64,000 bases of DNA from Vibrio toranzoniae (lineage in GTDB: Bacteria > Pseudomonadota > Gammaproteobacteria > Enterobacterales > Vibrionaceae). The notes under the pieces are model-generated. The model searched no databases and was not told the DNA's origin. It saw only the letters and a program-made list of their open reading frames with translations. Below, one piece after another: positions 59,205 to 64,000 of the stretch (the stretch's first letter is position 1; every line of letters begins with the position of its first letter). The translations under genes were made by a program, and so were the position numbers. The stretch lies in the NCBI RefSeq assembly GCF_024347655.1, contig NZ_AP025514.1, positions 62,001 to 126,000 on the forward strand, in the 5' to 3' direction.

Positions 59205-61535
59205 TTATTTCTTCGCTTTCGCAAAGGCAGCAGCGAAAGCACCGCCCATCGCAGCGTTTTGTTGCGGTTCCTCACGACGGCGCTGTCCACCTTGTGAATT
59301 TTGATTCGGGCGGTTTTGCGTACGAGGCGCACTTGAACGTTGTGCGCGGTTGTCTTGGCCTGGCTCATCTTTCATGCGCATACTTAGTGCAATACGCTTA
59401 CGTTGAGCATCGACTTCCATCACCTTCACCTTGACGATATCACCGGCTTTAACCACTTCTCGTGGGTCTGAAACAAAGCGATCGGTGAGCGCAGAGATAT
59501 GCACCAAGCCGTCTTGGTGAACACCAATATCAACGAAGGCACCAAAGTTGGCCACGTTTGACACCACACCTTCTAGAATCATGCCCGGCTCTAGATCTGA
59601 AACGCTGTTTACGCCATCAGCGAAGGTTGCTGTTTTGAACTCAGGGCGAGGATCTCGACCCGGTTTATCCAGCTCTTTAATGATGTCGGTTACGGTTGGT
59701 ACACCAAAGCTTTCGTTGGTGTAATCAATCGCATGTAAGCCTCGTAGGAAATCTGTATTGCCCACCAGAGACTTGATGTCTTTGTGGTTTTTCTCAGCGA
59801 TGGTTTTCACCACGGGGTAAGCTTCTGGGTGAACCGATGAAGCATCCAGCGGGTTCTTGCCATTCATGATACGTAGGAAGCCGGCACACTGTTCAAAGGC
59901 TTTTGGCCCCAAACGAGCGACTTTTTTCAATGTGGTACGCGCTTCAAAACGACCATTCTCATCACGGAAATCCACGATGTTCTGAGCGATGGTGTTAGAC
60001 AGACCAGCGACGCGAGTTAGCAGTGCGGCAGACGCAGTATTCACATCAACACCCACGGCGTTTACACAGTCTTCGACAATCGCATCTAGGCGTTTAGCGA
60101 GCATGGTTTGGCTAACGTCGTGCTGGTATTGGCCCACACCGATCGATTTAGGGTCAATCTTCACCAGCTCTGCCAGTGGATCTTGTAGACGACGAGCGAT
60201 AGACACCGCACCACGAATCGATACATCCATGTTCGGGAATTCTTTTGCTGCTAATTCAGACGCAGAATACACCGATGCGCCCGCTTCACTAACAATAATT
60301 TTTTGCGCTTTTAGATTGCCGCGCTTAATTACGTCAGCCACAAAACTGTCGGTTTCGCGTGAAGCGGTACCATTACCAATCGCAATCAAATCAACATTGA
60401 ATTGGCGAACCATCTGCTCAACCACGTGTGCAGACTTGTCGTATTGCTTTTGTGGCGGATGAGGGTAAATGGTTTCTGTCGCGAGAACCTTACCGGTTGA
60501 ATCCACAACGGCGATTTTCGAACCGGTACGTAAACCCGGATCCAAACCCAAAGTTGCTCGAGGGCCAGCAGGCGCCGCCATCAACAAGTCTTTCAAGTTG
60601 GTCGCGAATACTTCAATCGCTTCGATCTCTGCGCGCTCTTTCATCGCGCCCATCAATTCGGTTTCCATGTGCATAGACACCTTGATGCGCCATGCCCAGC
60701 TGATCACTTGCTTACGCCAAGCATCCGCAGGTGCACTGCTTAGGGTTATGCCGTAGTGATCAGAGATAATGTTTTCGCAGTATGAACCACGAACACCTTC
60801 TTCTTGCTCTGGGTCTGCATTCATTGCCAGGGTTAGGAAGCCTTCATTGCGGCCACGTAACATCGCAAGCGCACGGTGAGATGGCACTTTGCTGAGCTTT
60901 TCGTTGTGTTCGAAGTAGTCTTTGAACTTCTCGCCTTCTTGCTCTTTGCCTGCCACAACGCGCGCCACTAGCTCCGAGTTGCGTGTGAGGTGTTGGCGAA
61001 TTTTCTCAAGCAGGTTGGCGTCTTCAGCAATGCGTTCCATGATGATCGCACGTGCGCCATCGAGTGCCGCTTTAGTATCAGCGATGCCTTTATCGTTGCT
61101 GATAAAGTTAGCGGCTTCAGTTTCAGGATCGTGCTGTGGTTCATTCCATAACGTATCGGCGAGTGGCTCTAAGCCTGCTTCAATGGCGATCTGACCTTTA
61201 GTGCGACGCTTTGGTTTGTACGGTAGATACAGATCTTCTAGGCGCGTCTTGCTGTCAGCCTGAGTGATATCACGCTCGAGTTCTGGCGTGAGTTTACCTT
61301 GGTCTTGAATCGACTTAAGAATCGTTTGGCGACGATCATCAAGTTCACGAAGGTAAGAAAGGCGACTATCAAGGTTACGTAGTTGGGTATCGTCTAAGCC
61401 TCCCGTCACTTCTTTACGATAACGGGCAATAAAGGGAACGGTGTTACCGTCGTCAATTAGGTTTACTGCGGCGGTGACTTGCTCAGAACGAACATTCAGT
61501 TCTTCAGCGATCAGTCGACAGATAGCTTGGCTCAT
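59205..61535 (-). CDS. tex: Transcription accessory protein Tex
   Basis: Tex is a conserved RNA-binding protein linked to transcription termination and toxin gene expression in other bacteria. The 776-residue protein has the Tex N-terminal helices (about 1-190), a YqgF nuclease-like domain (about 330-460, [17 protein letters not shown]), helix-hairpin-helix repeats (about 500-560), and a C-terminal S1 domain (about 650-725, [31 protein letters not shown]). A low-complexity, basic tail follows. It is monocistronic. Confidence 0.95.
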   Translation of the reverse strand: MSQAICRLIAEELNVRSEQVTAAVNLIDDGNTVPFIARYRKEVTGGLDDTQLRNLDSRLSYLRELDDRRQTILKSIQDQGKLTPELERDITQADSKTRLEDLYLPYKPKRRTKGQIAIEAGLEPLADTLWNEPQHDPETEAANFISNDKGIADTKAALDGARAIIMERIAEDANLLEKIRQHLTRNSELVARVVAGKEQEGEKFKDYFEHNEKLSKVPSHRALAMLRGRNEGFLTLAMNADPEQEEGVRGSYCENIISDHYGITLSSAPADAWRKQVISWAWRIKVSMHMETELMGAMKERAEIEAIEVFATNLKDLLMAAPAGPRATLGLDPGLRTGSKIAVVDSTGKVLATETIYPHPPQKQYDKSAHVVEQMVRQFNVDLIAIGNGTASRETDSFVADVIKRGNLKAQKIIVSEAGASVYSASELAAKEFPNMDVSIRGAVSIARRLQDPLAELVKIDPKSIGVGQYQHDVSQTMLAKRLDAIVEDCVNAVGVDVNTASAALLTRVAGLSNTIAQNIVDFRDENGRFEARTTLKKVARLGPKAFEQCAGFLRIMNGKNPLDASSVHPEAYPVVKTIAEKNHKDIKSLVGNTDFLRGLHAIDYTNESFGVPTVTDIIKELDKPGRDPRPEFKTATFADGVNSVSDLEPGMILEGVVSNVANFGAFVDIGVHQDGLVHISALTDRFVSDPREVVKAGDIVKVKVMEVDAQRKRIALSMRMKDEPGQDNRAQRSSAPRTQNRPNQNSQGGQRRREEPQQNAAMGGAFAAAFAKAKK

Positions 61536-61712
61536 CCGATGAATCTCTAGTTTGATGTTGATGGCCCTATTCTACGGAGTAAAGTAGCGCAAGCAAGCGG
61601 TGATATGTCAATGATGTGTAAGCATGAAGCGATATGTGAAGCGGAAAAATCCGCTTCTCTCGGCCTGTTAAAGATTGGGTTTCAATGGGTGGCTAGCGGC
61701 AATCGGTAAGGC

Positions 61713-63008
61713 TTAAAACCTATCCACCCTATAAGGAGCAACATCAAACTCAGGCTCTGTTTTACGCAACAAGCTGATCACCAACTCCGCGCTAATAGCG
61801 GCTTGAGTCAATCCTAAGTGCTGATGGCCAAAAGCAAACAATAATTGTGGATGATGTGGGTGTCGATCTATCACCGGCAGTGAATCGGCAATCGTGGGCC
61901 TGTGTCCCATCCATTCACTCACTGGCAACGCCGAATTGTTCAATAACGGCAGCAGTTGCCTGCTGTGATGACGTAGCACATGAAACCTGTGAGTAAACGC
62001 TGGTAAACGCAAGCCTCCTATTTCTGTTATCCCCACGACCCTTAAACCAGACGCCAATGGGCTCATAACAAATTTACGCTCTGCTGAGCCAATAGGATGT
62101 TTGAGTGGCTTAGATTTCAAATCCGTTGTATCCAAGTCCGTTGTATCTATCGTCAAGTGATACCCACGCTCAGCTTCGAGTGGAACGGAAATGCCCACTT
62201 GTTGTAGTAATGGTTTCCCCCACGCTCCCGTGCAAAGTATTGCATGCTCAAACACATGCAAATCCGTGGTGACCACTCTAACGAAATTACCTTGTGGGTG
62301 AATTTTGTCTACTTCAGCTTGTTCAAAGCATCCCCCGCGGGCCTGAAAAACCGCAAATAAATGTTTTGATAGGAGGTAAGGGTCTTTAACTCGGCAAGCA
62401 TTGGGAAAAAACAGAGCATGACTGACCGTCTCAGCCAGCCCCGGTTCTTTTTCCCTCAGTTGTGCTCCTTGCAATAAGACACTTTCTACTTCCCACTGTG
62501 CAAGGTAAGCAGCGTGCGCTTTTGCCTCTTCTAATTTGCTTGCTGATTCCCATACCAATAAATAGCCTGACGGTACGAGATGTTCTTGGGCTCCAATATC
62601 GGCCAAGCAGCGTTGCCAAGCGGGAACGGCTGCTTGATTGAGTTGATAGAGCGCTTTTCGGCTTGCCTCAACTTTTGAAGAAGAGGCCGACCGAACAAAG
62701 CGTGCTAACCAAGGGATCGCCTTGGGTAGATACTGCCACGGTAGTGCCAGCGGACCTTTTGGGTCTATCCACATTTTTGGCGCAGAAGACAATGTCTTTT
62801 TCGTTGCCAAAGGATCCATCAATTCTGTGGCTAAGTAACCCGCATTGCCAAACGAAGCCCCTTTACCCGGCAGTCCCTTATCAAACAGTGTAACTTGATA
62901 GCCATGGCGCTGCGCTTCTAGGGCTGTACAAAGGCCAACGACTCCAGCACCAATTACTGCAACAGTGGACTGAACTTCATTCGGTGTGTGTATAGCGGAT
63001 TGTGTCAT
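61713..63008 (-). CDS. DadA-like FAD-dependent amino-acid oxidoreductase
   Basis: A 431-residue flavoprotein of the DAO family. The Rossmann motif VIGAGVVGLCTALEAQ lies near residue 19, followed by the FDKGLPGKGASFGNAGYLA segment that is typical of D-amino acid dehydrogenase DadA. The C-terminus has GHQHLGLTQAAISAEL, the FAD-tail of the family. It may oxidise a D-amino acid or proline-type imino acid. It starts 34 bases after an NhaC-type transporter on the same strand, so uptake and oxidation of one compound may be coupled. Confidence 0.85.
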   Translation of the reverse strand: MTQSAIHTPNEVQSTVAVIGAGVVGLCTALEAQRHGYQVTLFDKGLPGKGASFGNAGYLATELMDPLATKKTLSSAPKMWIDPKGPLALPWQYLPKAIPWLARFVRSASSSKVEASRKALYQLNQAAVPAWQRCLADIGAQEHLVPSGYLLVWESASKLEEAKAHAAYLAQWEVESVLLQGAQLREKEPGLAETVSHALFFPNACRVKDPYLLSKHLFAVFQARGGCFEQAEVDKIHPQGNFVRVVTTDLHVFEHAILCTGAWGKPLLQQVGISVPLEAERGYHLTIDTTDLDTTDLKSKPLKHPIGSAERKFVMSPLASGLRVVGITEIGGLRLPAFTHRFHVLRHHSRQLLPLLNNSALPVSEWMGHRPTIADSLPVIDRHPHHPQLLFAFGHQHLGLTQAAISAELVISLLRKTEPEFDVAPYRVDRF

Positions 63009-63042
63009 GTTTTACCTACTGGCTTAGCGAAAGAATCGTGTG

Positions 63043-64000
63043 TTATATGGATCTGTGGGGGCTGCCACTGGTGGCTGAAACCACCTCATTATTGGTCGCT
63101 TCGTTTTTCTCGGTGCGCTTTGAGAACCACCCTGTTTGAGCGTAAATAATGCCGATAGTGGGTGACAACCAACAAGCAAATGCCAATGGTGCGTATAGCA
63201 AGGCACTGTAATCACCGGGAGTGACAACCAGCCCTAATGTTCCCATCACAAATGCGCCACCCGCATTCCAAGGGATCAAGGGCGAGACTAATGTGCCTCC
63301 TTCTTCAATCGCTCTGGATAGATTTAGTCTGCTATAACCGAGTTTGTCGTATTGCGGTCCAAACATACGGCCAGGTAACGCGATAGAGAGGTACACATCA
63401 CCCGATACGGCGTTGGTCGCTACCGAAGTGAGGATGGCATTGGTTTGTAACCCTCTGAAACCTCGAGTGGACTTCATTATTGCATTGACGACAGACTCCA
63501 AACATCCGGTACGCTCCAGCGCGCCACCAAATGCCAACGCAAACATCATTAAGGTAATCACCCAGGTCATGGATGTGACGCCACCACGATTCAGCAAATT
63601 ATCCAGCGCTGCAGATCCTGTCTCTATTTTGTATCCACTGTGGGCAAATGTCAGAATGTCATTCAGGTTGTAATCATAATTATGCACCGCCACACCGGCA
63701 CCGAAAACAAAGCCTGTAAACAGGGCTGGGATCGGCGCTATTTTGTAAAAAGCGAGCACCATCACCACCAAAAGTGGCAGCAAAGGAAGAAAACCAAGAG
63801 AGAAATGACTCTCCAAACCCGATTGAATAGCGGTGATTTCTTGTAGCTGCTGAGCGCCTGATGTCGTATCGCTCATCACCACACCACCAAGAATGGAGTA
63901 CAGCGTTAAAGCGATTAGCATGGCTGGAATGGTGGTCGGCATCATGTTGCGAATATGAGCGAACACATTAGTTTCAGTCACAGCGGCGGCAAGGTTGGTC
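63043..64000 (-). CDS. NhaC-family Na+/H+ antiporter (partial, 5' end beyond window)
   Basis: A polytopic transporter truncated by the window edge. The frame stays open to the last base (the first residues in view read TNLAAAVTETNVFAHIRNMM), so the true start lies upstream of 64000 on the minus strand. The NLAAAVTETNVFAHI segment matches the NhaC motif DTTNLAPAVAGTDLFxHI. Several helices follow (about 40-60, 90-120, 130-155, 200-220 and 260-290 of the visible part). NhaC relatives swap Na+ for H+ or carry organic ions. Position before a DadA-like gene favours an amino-acid-linked role, which is inferred. Confidence 0.82.
   Translation of the reverse strand, partial: TNLAAAVTETNVFAHIRNMMPTTIPAMLIALTLYSILGGVVMSDTTSGAQQLQEITAIQSGLESHFSLGFLPLLPLLVVMVLAFYKIAPIPALFTGFVFGAGVAVHNYDYNLNDILTFAHSGYKIETGSAALDNLLNRGGVTSMTWVITLMMFALAFGGALERTGCLESVVNAIMKSTRGFRGLQTNAILTSVATNAVSGDVYLSIALPGRMFGPQYDKLGYSRLNLSRAIEEGGTLVSPLIPWNAGGAFVMGTLGLVVTPGDYSALLYAPLAFACWLSPTIGIIYAQTGWFSKRTEKNEATNNEVVSATSGSPHRSI

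Noticed and set aside
59989..60462. Long plus-strand frame inside tex
   Set aside because: It is a shadow of the tex coding frame; tex has full domain support on the minus strand.

Overview
The window looks like a piece of the large chromosome of a marine Vibrio, most likely near the Splendidus clade. The basis is protein likeness to Vibrio, moderate G+C, a complete eps-type type II secretion operon, and gene order shared with V. cholerae and in part with E. coli (ubiE-ubiJ-ubiB-tatABC; polA-spf-engB; yihI-hemN; ntrC-ntrB-glnA-typA; yihY-dtd-yiiD; bioH-comF-nfuA). It is core chromosome: I see no prophage, insertion sequence, integron, CRISPR array, rRNA or tRNA gene. The species assignment is an inference from memory.

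Layout. 0-5.7 kb: stress and iron storage (uspA, ftnA, uspB), a flavoprotein (yhiN), a DMT exporter and rmuC. 5.7-11.5 kb: ubiquinone synthesis (ubiE, ubiJ, ubiB), the Tat translocase (tatABC), tatD, and a 38-residue zinc-ribbon ORF after tatD. 11.7-23.5 kb: hemB, a GNAT protein, polA, engB, cytochrome c4, a methyltransferase, yihI, a DUF2489 protein and hemN. Three regulatory RNAs lie between these genes: RyhB (with Fur boxes), Spot 42, and a CsrB/CsrC-type RNA. Upstream of polA is a cluster of DnaA box, GATC, 13-mer and IHF motifs that resembles oriC.

23.6-36.8 kb: a Cache-GGDEF-EAL protein; the nitrogen regulon (ntrC, ntrB, glnA) with NtrC sites and a sigma-54 promoter; typA; a small ATPase; yihY-dtd-yiiD. 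36.9-42.3 kb: an AsmA-like protein, pckA, and the redox/heat chaperones hslO and hslR. 42.5-54.2 kb: gspC to gspN, the whole type II secretion machine apart from the prepilin peptidase. 54.3-64 kb: cysQ, nudE, nfuA, comF, bioH, an unrecognised ORF, tex, a DadA-like oxidoreductase, and an NhaC-family transporter cut by the window edge.

I found no large unknown system. The best leads are the oriC-like block at the polA promoter, the mini zinc-ribbon ORF, the UUCG hairpin plus 18-bp tandem repeats separating gspG from gspH, the CsrC-type RNA, and two Vibrio proteins of unknown function.
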